From JALOLG01 sp963722415 (GTDB taxonomy: Bacteria > Actinomycetota > Acidimicrobiia > Acidimicrobiales > Ilumatobacteraceae), in assembly GCA_963722415.1 (NCBI GenBank), contig CAVRNI010000052.1, positions 1-64,000 of the forward strand: a DNA stretch of 64,000 bases, read 5' to 3'. The position numbers and the translations under genes were made by a program. The notes beneath the pieces were generated by a model. That model was not told where the DNA came from and ran no database searches. It saw nothing but the letters and a program-made list of their open reading frames with translations. Positions 53,401 through 62,428 of this stretch are shown piece by piece. The stretch's first letter is position 1, and the number at the start of each line of letters is the position of its first letter.

Positions 53401-54458
53401 TCAGGCGCGGCTGAGGAGCTCGTCGACGTCGACGATCTCGCCGGTGCGCGCCGCCTCGATGACCGCGGTCGACAACGGCAAGGCTGCGCAGCCCCTCTGC
53501 CCCGGGAACGTGCGGGGTCTCCAACCCGCGTATGACACGTGCGAAATGAGCGATCTGGTCGGCGTACGGATCGTTCGGCTCGACGTCGATGCGCGTCACA
53601 TGGAGCGGCGTGTTCCAGCCGGGTTCGCCATCGGCGGGGCGATACGCTCCAGGTCGTCATGCTCGGGAAGCTGATGGATGCCTCGGTGCCGACGAACCGA
53701 GCGTGGTCGCGGCCCGCGTTGTGGAATCCCATGCCCTCGCTGACCGCGGCCTCCCAACTCCACGGCGACGGCGTCGATTCGGTGATCAGGATGGTTCCGA
53801 GTGCGCCGTTGCGGAAGTGGAGCAGAACGGCCGCCGTGTCGTCGAAGTCGAAGTCGCGTCCCACCTTGGCGGAGGTCGCCTGGACACGGTCGATGTCACC
53901 GCACACCGCCCGCTGCAGGTCGACCTCGTGGATGAGATTGACGAGCAGTGGTCCCGCGCCGGCGGAGCGCCGCCACTCGGCCTCGTAGTAGCTGTCAGGC
54001 TTGCGCATCGTGACCATCGCATTGGTGGCGACGAGCCGGCCGATGTCGTGCGCGACCGCAGCGGCTGCCGCTTTGACGAGGTTGCTGTAGCGACGGTGCT
54101 GCCCGACCAGCAGGTGGACGCCGTGGTGCGCGGCGACCGCGCACAACTCCTTCCCCGCACCAAGCGAGTCGGCGATCGGCTTCTCGACGAGCAGGTGCAC
54201 ACCGTGGCGGGCGAAGAACGCGCCGACCTCGAGATGAAGCTGGTTCGGGGTGGCGACGATGACGCCGTCGAGTCCCCTGTCGATCAGTTCGCGGTAGTCG
54301 ATGTGCAGCGGAACGCCGAGCTGCGCGGCCAACGGCGCCGCACCGTCATCGAGACCGGACAGTCCGACCAGCGCCACGGCGGGCGCTTCTGCTGCCAGCG
54401 CGGCGTGGAGGCGACCGATCGTTCCCGTGCCGACGATCCCGAGTCGAACTGGCTCCAC
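53401..54458 (-). CDS. Gfo/Idh/MocA-family oxidoreductase, two frameshifts
   Basis: About 352 residues from ATG 54458. The Rossmann N-terminus VRLGIVGTGTIGRLHAA and catalytic LLVEKPIADSLGA with Lys are present, and the C-terminal LIHEVDLQRAVCGDI gives the Asp/His region. Breaks near 53637 and 53465 move the frame; across them the sequence reads ADGEPGWNTPLHVTRIDVEP, QIAHFARVIRG and TAVIEAARTGEIVDVDELL, the expected tail. The family oxidises or reduces sugars and cyclitols (inositol dehydrogenase-like). It is the last gene of the liv-type operon. Confidence 0.82.
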
Positions 54459-54474
54459 GGACCGGAGCTTCGTC

Positions 54475-55332
54475 TCAGTCGGCCTGCGGCACGTCGAATC
54501 CCCACCACGGGCCGACGAGTTGGAGTTGTGCCTTCGACATGTCCGCGCCGTACTGGACCCGACAGCCCTTCTCGAGCGCGGCGGCGATCCACGGCGTGAC
54601 GCGCGGGAGCGTCACCACCTCCGCGACGAGGGAACTCGGATCGAGTGTGTCCACCGGATGCGGCACGTCGGGGTCGCCGTTCATGCCGACCGACGTGGCG
54701 TTGACCACGAGGTCGAAGCCCTCGAGCGAGTCGAGCTCGAAGCTGAGCCGAGGCGGGTTCGGCACCGACCCGACGACGCGCCGCAGTTCGTCGTGTCGGG
54801 CGCGGTTCCGAACGCTGAGGACCAACTCCGCCACGCCCTGCTCGGCACACGCGTGGGCGATCGCGGTCGCCGTACCCCCGCCGCCGATCATGGCGACGCG
54901 CGCCCCCACGGGATCCAGGCCGTGTGCACGAGAGGCGACGAGGAACGCCGACCCGTCAGTCATGTCGCCCACCAAGCGGCCGTCGACGCGCTTCACCACG
55001 TTCACCACCTCGAGGGCAGCCGAGCGCGACATGAGCTCGTCCATGTGCCGCGCCGCTTCCTGTTTGTGCGGCACCGTCACGAAACTGCCGCGAAAGTTCT
55101 CGGTTTGGCGCATCGCATCGAAGAACGCGCCGACCCCGCCTGGGCGCAGATCGAACGCAACGAGGACTGCGTCGTGGCCGTACTCGGCGAAGAGCCGATT
55201 GAAGATGCTCGGAGCCACGACCTGTACGACCGGACTCCCGATGATGGTGAACAACGCTGTGCCGCCGGTGGGGATGAGACCTCCGTGCGCGTCGCCATGC
55301 CCTCGATTCTCGAATGCAGCGAACGTCGTCAT
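54475..55332 (-). CDS. Shikimate dehydrogenase-like (AroE family) protein
   Basis: A 285-residue AroE-fold dehydrogenase. The catalytic Lys is in FVTVPHKQEA, the Asn-Asp pair in VVNVVKR and GDMTDGSAF, and the NAD(P) loop in MIGGGGTATAIAHA; a conserved VVNATSVGM follows. Relative to AroE the Asn neighbourhood is slightly changed, so quinate or a related polyol-acid may be the substrate. Its ATG overlaps the livF stop by four bases. Confidence 0.83.
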   Translation of the reverse strand: MTTFAAFENRGHGDAHGGLIPTGGTALFTIIGSPVVQVVAPSIFNRLFAEYGHDAVLVAFDLRPGGVGAFFDAMRQTENFRGSFVTVPHKQEAARHMDELMSRSAALEVVNVVKRVDGRLVGDMTDGSAFLVASRAHGLDPVGARVAMIGGGGTATAIAHACAEQGVAELVLSVRNRARHDELRRVVGSVPNPPRLSFELDSLEGFDLVVNATSVGMNGDPDVPHPVDTLDPSSLVAEVVTLPRVTPWIAAALEKGCRVQYGADMSKAQLQLVGPWWGFDVPQAD

Positions 55333-56192
55333 GGCACATCTGGGTCATTTCGAGCCGGCTGCGCTCGGGAAGCGCCAACGCCGCGCATCGCGCCTCCCAG
55401 GAACAGCCGTCCGATCTCCGGATGGTTGAGGATCTCGGGCGCGGTGCCGGCGAGCGCCAATCGCCCCTGCTGCAACACCAGGCCGTAGTCGCTCACCTCG
55501 AGCGCCGACTTGGCGTTCTGCTCGATCATCAGCACGGTGGTTCCCCGGTCCCGCAGGCCCTGGAGCAGTCCGAAGACCTGCTGCACCAGGATCGGCGAGA
55601 GCCCCACCGACGGTTCATCGATGAGCAAGAGGCGCGGTTCGAGCAGCATCGCCCGTCCGATCTCCAGCATCTTCTGCTCACCGCCGCTGAGCGTGCTCGC
55701 CTGCTTGTCGGCCTTGGCGCGGAGCATCGGGAACAAGTCGAAGGCGATGCTGGCGACCCGTTCGCGGGTCAGCGCGAGGTTGCCGAGGCTCACCCCGCCC
55801 AGCTCGAGGTTGGCCCGCACGGACATCCTCGGGAAGACGTTGCGACCCTGCGGGACGAAGCTGATGCCGCGCCGCAGCAGCTCGACCTGGCTGAGACCGA
55901 CGACGTCTTCGTCCTCGTACCACACGTGCCCAGATCGAACCCGAACCATCCCGAAGATGGCCTTGATGGCCGTCGACTTCCCGGCACCGTTGGGGCCGAT
56001 GATGGTGGTCAGCGCGTTGCGATGGACCTCGAAGGTGGTCTCGTGCAGCACCGTCGTCGAGCCGTAGCCACCGACGACGGCGTCCATGCGAAGGATGACG
56101 TCGTCGTCACCGCGTGGTTCGTCGACGGTCGCGCCGGTTTCGGGTGCCGCAGTCTCCGGGTTCACAGGCCCAGTGATCACAGTGTCAGCCAC
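55329..56192 (-). CDS. livF: Branched-chain-type ABC importer ATPase (LivF)
   Basis: A 287-residue ATPase. Walker A GPNGAGKS, signature TLSGGEQKMLEIGR, Walker B LLLIDEPSVGLSP and H-loop VLMIEQNAKSAL are complete. VPQGRNVFPRMSVRANL is characteristic of LivF. An extra 30 residues precede the domain, and a C-terminal tail of 20 follows. It overlaps livG by eight bases and its stop overlaps the AroE-like start. Confidence 0.93.
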   Translation of the reverse strand: MADTVITGPVNPETAAPETGATVDEPRGDDDVILRMDAVVGGYGSTTVLHETTFEVHRNALTTIIGPNGAGKSTAIKAIFGMVRVRSGHVWYEDEDVVGLSQVELLRRGISFVPQGRNVFPRMSVRANLELGGVSLGNLALTRERVASIAFDLFPMLRAKADKQASTLSGGEQKMLEIGRAMLLEPRLLLIDEPSVGLSPILVQQVFGLLQGLRDRGTTVLMIEQNAKSALEVSDYGLVLQQGRLALAGTAPEILNHPEIGRLFLGGAMRGVGASRAQPARNDPDVP

Positions 56193-56958
56193 CCAGGTAC
56201 ACCTCCAGGACCCGCGGGTCCTCGCGCACTTCGTCGGGGGTACCGGTCATCAGCAGCCGGCCCTGTTCGAGCACCACGACGCGGTCCGCCAACCCGAAGA
56301 TGAACTCCATGTTGTGCTCGACGACGGCGAACGTCATGCCGTCGTTCTGATTGAGGTCGCGGATGCGTTCCTTCAGATCACCGAGCATCGCCGGGTTGAC
56401 GCCACCGGCGGGCTCGTCGAGGAAGACCGCTGCCGGTCCGGACACGAATGCCATCGCCGTATCGAGCAACTTCTGCTGGCCATAGCTGAGATTGCCGGCC
56501 CGCTCGTCGGCGAGATGGGCGAGCCGGAACCGTTCGATGAGCCGGTCGACCGTGTCGTTGAGCCCCATGTCGGGCCGTTGGAACAATCGCCGTGCCATCG
56601 AGCCGATGTGCTCCTGGGCTGCGGTCTTGAGGTTGTCGCGAACGGACATCGATTCGAACACCTGGAGGAGCTGGAACGTCCGGGCCAGGCCTGCCTTGGC
56701 ACGCCGATGCGGCCTCCACCGGCTGACGTCGCGGCCGTGGAGCTCGACGCGTCCCCCGTCCGGTCGGTACTGGCCGAGGATGCAATTGAACAGGGTCGTC
56801 TTGCCGCACCCGTTCGGGCCGATGACCCCGAGGATCTCGCCCTTGCGGAGATCGAACGACACGTTGTCGACCGCCCGGATCCCCCCGAACGACTTGGTGA
56901 TGCTGCGAACCGCAACGACGACTTCGTGGTCGACGGCCACGCTTTCGATCGTCGTCAT
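56185..56958 (-). CDS. livG: Branched-chain-type ABC importer ATPase (LivG)
   Basis: A 257-residue ATPase from ATG 56958, overlapping the livM stop by four bases. Walker A GPNGCGKT, LARTFQLLQVFESMSVRDNL, signature NLSYGQQKLLDTAM (SGG replaced by SYG), Walker B AVFLDEPAGGVNP and VEHNMEFIFGLADRV. The substitution in the signature is common in LivG. It pairs with LivF on the LivHM core. Confidence 0.93.
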   Translation of the reverse strand: MTTIESVAVDHEVVVAVRSITKSFGGIRAVDNVSFDLRKGEILGVIGPNGCGKTTLFNCILGQYRPDGGRVELHGRDVSRWRPHRRAKAGLARTFQLLQVFESMSVRDNLKTAAQEHIGSMARRLFQRPDMGLNDTVDRLIERFRLAHLADERAGNLSYGQQKLLDTAMAFVSGPAAVFLDEPAGGVNPAMLGDLKERIRDLNQNDGMTFAVVEHNMEFIFGLADRVVVLEQGRLLMTGTPDEVREDPRVLEVYLGG

Positions 56959-58208
56959 GAGGTCTCCTGCGTTCCTGCGTCGCGGCGCCTTTTCTGCAAC
57001 CTCTTCTGTGTCCCTGCGCGGAGCTGGTTGAACGATCCCGCCACACCCTTGGGCGCCACCAGCATCATGACGACGACGAACATGCCGAACCACACCCGGT
57101 AGTAGTCGCCCGCGATCCGCAAGCGATCGGTGAGCACGGTGATGAACGAGACCCCGATGAACGGCCCGACCAGCGTGCCCAACCCACCGACCACCGTCGC
57201 GAGGAAGAAATCGAACGATTGACCGATGTAGAAGCCGCGGGGATCGACGAACTCGATCAGCCGCGCGTACAGCCCGCCCGCCATCCCGGCGAGGCCGGCG
57301 CTGATCGAGAAGGCCAGCAGGGTGTACGTGCGAACGTCGACCCCGAGGCTCGCCGCGCGTGCCGGGTTGTCACGCAACGCCTTGAACGCTCGGCCCCAGG
57401 GGCTGCGAACGATCCACCACACCAGCGCGGTGGCCGCGACCAGGAACGCAAGGCAGAAGTAGTAGTAGTTCCGACTGGAGAACAAGTCGATACCGAAGAC
57501 GGTGACATCGTCGCGGGGGATCCTGATCCCGCGCGATCCCTCGGTGAGCCCCTCCTCGTTGTTGAGCACCAGGAACACCAGCAGGTTGAACGCCAGCGTC
57601 ACGAACGCCAACCACGGCCCCTGCACGCGCAGCGCCGGAAACCCGATCAGCACGCTGATCACCATGCAGGCCAACCCGCCGATGGCGATCGCGACGAGGA
57701 ATGGCACGTTCGGAAGCGTCATGCTCATCCCGCCGACGGCGACCTCGCGACCCGTGTCGAACAGAACCGAGAGGTAGGCGCCGATCCCGAGGAACGCCGC
57801 CTGGGCCAAGGTGACCTTGCCGGCGAAGCCGTGGACGAGGTTCGTCCCGATGCAGACGATGCCGAAGACCGCGAACAGGCCCATGTCGAGCAACGTCGAA
57901 GCCGAGCGCCCAATGGGGAACACGACGAGGAATGCGAGGCATCCGGCCAGCGTCATCCACTTGACGACGAGCCCCGTCCACGAATCCAACGGCACCAGCA
58001 GGTTGAGGGCGATGACGCCGACAAGAGCCAGCGCCCACAGCCACATGATCCCCGTGAACTGTGATCGTCCGAGGGGGAGCAGGACGACGAGCCCGGTCGC
58101 CACGGTGGCGGCAGCGACGAGACGCCACGAAACCGCTCCCCGCGCGACCACCCCGACGGTCCCTTGGCCATCCTCCAGTCCCGTGGCCTGGGACGCGACC
58201 GTGCTCAT
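56955..58208 (-). CDS. livM: Branched-chain-type ABC permease (LivM)
   Basis: A 417-residue permease from ATG 58208 overlapping the livH stop. About ten membrane helices; the coupling motif is in RSPWGRAFKALRDNPARAASLGVDV, with GKVTLAQAAFLGIGAYLSV and VVGGLGTLVGPFIG typical of LivM. The C-terminal tail is short and basic (TQKRLQKRRRDAG). Function as a heteromeric permease with LivH. Confidence 0.92.
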   Translation of the reverse strand: MSTVASQATGLEDGQGTVGVVARGAVSWRLVAAATVATGLVVLLPLGRSQFTGIMWLWALALVGVIALNLLVPLDSWTGLVVKWMTLAGCLAFLVVFPIGRSASTLLDMGLFAVFGIVCIGTNLVHGFAGKVTLAQAAFLGIGAYLSVLFDTGREVAVGGMSMTLPNVPFLVAIAIGGLACMVISVLIGFPALRVQGPWLAFVTLAFNLLVFLVLNNEEGLTEGSRGIRIPRDDVTVFGIDLFSSRNYYYFCLAFLVAATALVWWIVRSPWGRAFKALRDNPARAASLGVDVRTYTLLAFSISAGLAGMAGGLYARLIEFVDPRGFYIGQSFDFFLATVVGGLGTLVGPFIGVSFITVLTDRLRIAGDYYRVWFGMFVVVMMLVAPKGVAGSFNQLRAGTQKRLQKRRRDAGTQETS

Positions 58209-59156
58209 ACGGTCCGCTCTTCGGCGATACCGAACAGCCCTTGGGGCCGCCACAAGATCACCAGGATCATCAACACCAGTGGGATCGCATCGCGGTAGGC
58301 GCTGGACAGGTAGTAACCGGACCAGTTCTGCAACAGACCCGACGAGGAAGCCGCCGAACAGCGCCCCCCGGACCTGGTTGAACCCGCCGATGATGGCGGC
58401 CGTGAACGCAAACAGGCCGAGGCTGATGCCGCCGTCCCAACGGGCATTCGTGGTGGACGTCACGAGTAACGCGGCGACCGTCACGAGCACGGCGTTGATG
58501 CCGAACGTGTACAGGATCATTCGGCCCACCGGGATCCCGAGCACTCGCGCGGTGTTCGGGCTCTGGGCGGCGGCCTCCATCTGCCAGCCCGTGTACGTCC
58601 GGCGGAGATACATCTGGAGCGCCAGGATCACGACGATGCTCACCGCCAGGATCCCGACGTCGTCGGCCGAGATGGCGATCCCGCCCGGCCGCCACACCTC
58701 GGTCCCGAACACCGACGGGAACTGTTGCGGGGTGGCGCCGAACTCGACTCTCAGGTACTCCCGGATGACGAGGCCGAGCCCGATCGTTGCGATGACGAGA
58801 GGGATGTCATCACCACCCGGCGTCAGCAGCCGATCGACGAGCGACACCTTGAACACGTAGCCGAGCAGCAGGATTGCGATCGGGATGGTGACGACGAAGG
58901 CGGCAATGATCCCGATCTCCGGGAGTGGTCCGACCAACTCGGTGCCGCCGACGAGCGGAACCCACTCCGGGAAGCCGAGCGTCGGCTGCTGTTCGCCGAG
59001 GATCAAGATGATCACCGCGGGCAGGGCGATGAACTCGCCGTGTGCGAAGTTGATCGCGCCGGCCGTCTGCCACAGCAACGCGAATCCCACCGCGGCGAGG
59101 GCGAAGATCGCTCCCGTCGCCAGCCCCGAGAAGCTGATCTGGACGAACGTCGACAT
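58205..59156 (-). CDS. livH: Branched-chain-type ABC permease (LivH), frameshifted near the end
   Basis: About 316 residues from ATG 59156 (MSTFVQISFSGLATGAIFAL). Motifs GAINFAHGEFIALPAVII, NTARVLGIPVGRMI and the C-terminal region match LivH. A break near 58340 shifts the last 45 residues; the correct frame gives FLVGLLQNWSGYYLSS and VLMILVILWRPQGLFGI, the expected end, with a stop overlapping livM. One extra G in CGGGTC-like sequence explains it. Confidence 0.88.
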
Positions 59157-59229
59157 GGCGACTACGCACAACCCCCGATGCCGGCGGGTGGCCCGCTCAC
59201 AGCGCAGGCCACCCTAGCCAGCCCGGCGA

Positions 59230-60579
59230 CTAGCAACCTCGGTCGGCGAGGTTGCCGAGCGGTGGGACCGTCGCCACGATCTCGCCGACGCCATTGACGA
59301 CGCTGACGATGTAGCTCTCGCGGTCGATGTCACCGTTGCCGTCGTAGCTCACGTCGAGAAGGACACCGGGCTCGTCGTCCACGGTGATCGTGGCGCAATG
59401 CAACTCATCGGAGAACTGGGTGTTGTCGAACGCACCGATCCGCTCGGTCATCTCTTTCACGATGTAGACCGCGGTGTACCCCTTGATGCTGTTGTGGTCA
59501 GGTGGATCCGCCGAAGGATGGAACGCCGCGTAGGCATCCCTCCATTCTGCGAACACCGGGGCCGAAGCGTTGAGGCCCGCGTGTGTGATGGTCCCGTCAG
59601 CTGCGCCCGGCTGCACGAGCGCGATGGTCGACGCCGCGCTGAGCACGTCACCGCCGTAGATCTGCTTCTCGAGGGCCTGGGCTTGGACCTCATCGAGGAA
59701 CGCCGCCGTCTCGATCTCGGTCATGAAGGCGAAGATCGCGTCCGCACCTCCGCCGGCCAGCTGGGCGACTTCGGCGGACAGGTCGATCTGATCCGGCTGG
59801 ACCTGGATGTCGAGTTGAATCTCGATCCCGACCTCGTCGAACGCCGCCGCGTACGCGTCGCGACCGCCGGCGCCGAACTCGTCGTTCTTGTAGATCATGT
59901 CGATCGACGTCACGCCCTGGTCGACGATGTAGCTGATGAACTTGTCCGACGCCGTGTCGACTCCGAACGACGTCCGGTAGATGAAGTCGTTGTCGCCGTT
60001 CTCCTCGCGGTTGGTGATCGCGGGCGCCTCGGCGCCGACGAACATCGGGATCTCGGCGCGCTGGGCCTCGACCATGTTGACGATCGTGTTCGACGAGAAC
60101 ACGGTTCCGAGGAAGACGTACGGGTTGCCTTCGGCCATGTCGGCGACGACCTGCTTCGAGACGTCCGGATCGGCTTGGGTGTCCTGGAACTCGGGGACGA
60201 TCTGGCACCCGAGGATGCCGCCCGCGTCGTTGATCTCGGCGACCGCCATCTCGAGACCCAGCCGCCAGTTCTGGCCGGCGGGCTGGTTGGCCTCGTACGG
60301 AACGGCCACGGGGACCGAGTCGCCGTCGGGACATTCGGCCGTCGTCGCCACCGACCCTTCGGTCGTGGCGCTCTCGGTCGTGTCGGCCGTCGTCTCGACA
60401 GGCGCTTCGGTGGTGGCGCTCTCGGTCGTGTCGGCCGTCGTCTCGACAGGCGCTTCGGTCGTGTCGCCCCCTGACGTGTCCGCCGTCTCGGCGTCATCGT
60501 CGTCGCCGCATGCGGCGGTGACGAGCGTGAGCGCGGCGAGCAGCGTCAGCGGCTTCGACCAGCGTGGGAACTTGGTCAT
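59230..60579 (-). CDS. livK: ABC substrate-binding lipoprotein (LivK/amide-type)
   Basis: A 449-residue lipoprotein from ATG 60579, with a Shine-Dalgarno-like GGGGGAGA upstream. Lipobox LVTAAC follows the signal, then an Asp/Thr/Glu-rich linker with two perfect 16-residue repeats (TTEAPVETTADTTESA), then the periplasmic-binding type I fold (GQNWRLGLEMAVAEINDAGG, GTVFSSNTIVNMVEAQRAEI, HNSIKGYTAVYIVKEMTERI). The likely ligand is a small amino acid, amide or carboxylate; operon context suggests a cyclic polyol-acid but this is not proven. Confidence 0.9.
   Translation of the reverse strand: MTKFPRWSKPLTLLAALTLVTAACGDDDDAETADTSGGDTTEAPVETTADTTESATTEAPVETTADTTESATTEGSVATTAECPDGDSVPVAVPYEANQPAGQNWRLGLEMAVAEINDAGGILGCQIVPEFQDTQADPDVSKQVVADMAEGNPYVFLGTVFSSNTIVNMVEAQRAEIPMFVGAEAPAITNREENGDNDFIYRTSFGVDTASDKFISYIVDQGVTSIDMIYKNDEFGAGGRDAYAAAFDEVGIEIQLDIQVQPDQIDLSAEVAQLAGGGADAIFAFMTEIETAAFLDEVQAQALEKQIYGGDVLSAASTIALVQPGAADGTITHAGLNASAPVFAEWRDAYAAFHPSADPPDHNSIKGYTAVYIVKEMTERIGAFDNTQFSDELHCATITVDDEPGVLLDVSYDGNGDIDRESYIVSVVNGVGEIVATVPPLGNLADRGC
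60365..60460 (-). repeat. Two tandem 48-base repeats in livK linker
   Basis: Copies beginning at 60365 and 60413 are identical at nearly every base over 48 bases. They encode the Thr/Glu/Ala-rich linker between lipobox and ligand domain, a place where length variation is tolerated. Confidence 0.85.
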
Positions 60580-60642
60580 TCGGGTCTCCCCCTTCTCGGC
60601 CTGGCACGCCACGGTGGTCACCGAGCCCCCAGGATCACCAAC

Positions 60643-60679
60643 TTAAATGAATATAGTCTTTTGTTGGGGCGTTCGTCAA
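60643..60679 (-). promoter_or_regulatory. livK promoter with shared operator
   Basis: On the minus strand TTGACG (60674-60679) and TATATT (60650-60655) are separated by 18 bases, a good housekeeping-type promoter. The bases 60643-60666 match 61515-61538 at 21 of 24 positions and cover the -10 box. A GntR-type repressor encoded next to it is the likely ligand of this element. Confidence 0.6.
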
Positions 60680-60707
60680 ACACGCAACGCCGCTCGAGCC
60701 GGCGAGC

Positions 60708-61424
60708 TCAACCCGGTTCGCGCAGCGGCCGCGACACCAGCCGGACGACCTCGGCGTGGTGCCGGGCGGCTTCGACATTGCCGTCGGCGACGGCCACCAG
60801 CATCGATGCATGGGCCGCGATGCGCTGGCGCTCCTGCTCACCCTCGATGCCCTCGGACGGGAAGACGACGTCGACGATCAGCGCTTCGGCCGCACCGAGA
60901 AGATCCATGTAGACATGACCGAGCAGCTCGTTGTCCGCCAACTCCACCAGCGCCCGATGACCGGCCCAGATCAGGCGTTGCGTGTCGAACGAGGGGGCCG
61001 CGCCGACCAGCTGCCCGGCGAGCTCGCGCAGCGTGGCGACCGTGGCCTCCGGCCGGTTGGAAGCCCTGGCTGCAGACACGGCCAGCAGTGGATTGAGCGA
61101 TTCGCGGATCTCGATGTTCTCGGCGAGGGATTGCGCGGTGCCCGTCGCCAGGCGTCGGGTCCCGACGCGGAGGATCGGCCGCGATCGCTCGACGAAAATG
61201 CCGCCGCCAGGGCCCCGGCGCATCGAGATCAGCCCATCGTTGGTCAGCAGCGTGAGCGCCTGGGCGATCGTCGGACCGGCGACGTCGAACTCCTTCTGCA
61301 AGTCGGCCTTGAGCCCCAGACGGTCGCCCGGGCGCATCGTGCCGTCGATGATCCGCGCCTCGATCGTGCGCCGGATCGCCTCGGGACGGGAGTCGTAGTC
61401 GGTCGCCGATTCACCGTCGGACAT
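60708..61424 (-). CDS. GntR-family (FadR/FCD) transcriptional regulator
   Basis: A 238-residue regulator. N-terminal winged helix: IRRTIEARIIDGTMRPGDRL, LKADLQKEFDVAGPTIAQAL and LISMRRGPGGGIFVER. The C-terminal FCD all-helical domain has the metal-binding pattern with His in WAGHRALVELADN and AAHASMLVAVADG, plus AARHHAEVVR. It lies between the livK promoter and the divergent citryl-CoA-lyase-like gene, each with a copy of the same element, so it probably represses both and itself. Confidence 0.9.
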   Translation of the reverse strand: MSDGESATDYDSRPEAIRRTIEARIIDGTMRPGDRLGLKADLQKEFDVAGPTIAQALTLLTNDGLISMRRGPGGGIFVERSRPILRVGTRRLATGTAQSLAENIEIRESLNPLLAVSAARASNRPEATVATLRELAGQLVGAAPSFDTQRLIWAGHRALVELADNELLGHVYMDLLGAAEALIVDVVFPSEGIEGEQERQRIAAHASMLVAVADGNVEAARHHAEVVRLVSRPLREPG

Positions 61425-61500
61425 GGGATCTCACCTCTTTCGCATCCTACGACCGCAGTGCGCCACGTGCGGTTGACCCGCCTGGGCGGCCACCTGCCGT

Positions 61501-61538
61501 TTGACCCTACTGGATTAATTCAATATAGTCTTTTCTTG
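61501..61538 (+). promoter_or_regulatory. Promoter of the citryl-CoA-lyase-like operon with shared operator
   Basis: TTGACC at 61501-61506 and TATAGT at 61524-61529 are separated by 17 bases. The 24-base element 61515-61538 matches 60643-60666. Together with GAGGTGAGA at 61552-61560 (ribosome site) it supports the TTG start at 61565. Confidence 0.6.
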
Positions 61539-61564
61539 TCTCCAGTCGGGTGAGGTGAGAGCAG

Positions 61565-62428
61565 TTGAACACATCCAATTCGACGTCAGCTCCACCGATG
61601 TGGACGACGTCGCTCTCCGAGACGACGGCGGAGACGATCTCGATCCGCGGCTACGACCTCTCCGAACTGATCGGCGCGGTTCCGTTCCCCGCCGTCGTGC
61701 ATCTGCTCTACACCGGCGAGCTCCCCGATCCCCCGACGGCCCGCTTGATCGACGCCGTCATGGTCGCCAGCATCGACCACGGAGCGGGCGCCCCGTCGGT
61801 GTTGGCGGCCCGCACCGCCACGTCCGGCGGTGCCACCCTCCAGGCCGCGGCGGCCGCCGGGCTCCTCACCCTGGGGGAGTTCCACGGTGCCGCCGTCGAG
61901 TCGGCGATGCAGGTCATCGCCGAGGTCGTCGACGCGTCACGAGCCGGCAGCAGCAGTTCCCAGTCAGCGGCTGCCGACGATCTGGTCGCTGACTGGCGGG
62001 CACACGGCAAGCGGATACCCGGCTTCGGCCACCGCCAGCACAAGCGCCGCGATCCCAGGCTCGACAGGCTCCTGTCGGTCGCCCGGGACGCCGAGGTGGT
62101 GGGCGACCATCTCGCGGCAGCGGCAGCCCTCGAGGCGGCGCTGACCCGCGCGATCGGCAAACCGATGCCCATCAACATCGACGGCGTGATGGCCGCGATC
62201 CTCAACGAGGTCGGGTTCCCGAGCGACCTCGGCAACGCCTTGTTCATCGCTTCCCGGCTCGCCGGGATTCTCGCCCACGCCAACGAGGAACGTCAGACGA
62301 TGACCCCGATGCGGCGCATCGACCCGGTGCACCACTCGTACTGCGGCCCCGACCACCGGGCATTGCCAGCGGCAGGTGCGATGCCAACCCAACCGTCAGA
62401 GGCTCACGCGTCAGGAGTGCCGTCATGA
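61565..62428 (+). CDS. Citrate synthase/citryl-CoA-lyase-like protein
   Basis: A 287-residue protein from TTG 61565; AGGTGA at 61553-61558 fixes the start, though ATG 61598 (MWTTSLSETTAETISIRG) is also possible. It lacks the large domain of full citrate synthase. Family motifs: DLSELIGAVPFPAVVHLLYTGELP, IDHGAGAPSVLAARTATSGG, RIPGFGHRQHKRRDPRLDRL with the His-Arg pair, and PINIDGVMAAILNEVGFP. Short members are annotated as citryl-CoA lyases and may cleave or condense acyl-CoA esters. It is coupled to the ThDP gene by ATGA. Confidence 0.78.
   Translation: MNTSNSTSAPPMWTTSLSETTAETISIRGYDLSELIGAVPFPAVVHLLYTGELPDPPTARLIDAVMVASIDHGAGAPSVLAARTATSGGATLQAAAAAGLLTLGEFHGAAVESAMQVIAEVVDASRAGSSSSQSAAADDLVADWRAHGKRIPGFGHRQHKRRDPRLDRLLSVARDAEVVGDHLAAAAALEAALTRAIGKPMPINIDGVMAAILNEVGFPSDLGNALFIASRLAGILAHANEERQTMTPMRRIDPVHHSYCGPDHRALPAAGAMPTQPSEAHASGVPS

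Noticed and set aside
51809..53599. 596-codon minus-strand open frame
   Set aside because: Antisense to the aroKB fusion. Only its first about 45 residues are real, as a segment of the frameshifted Gfo/Idh gene.
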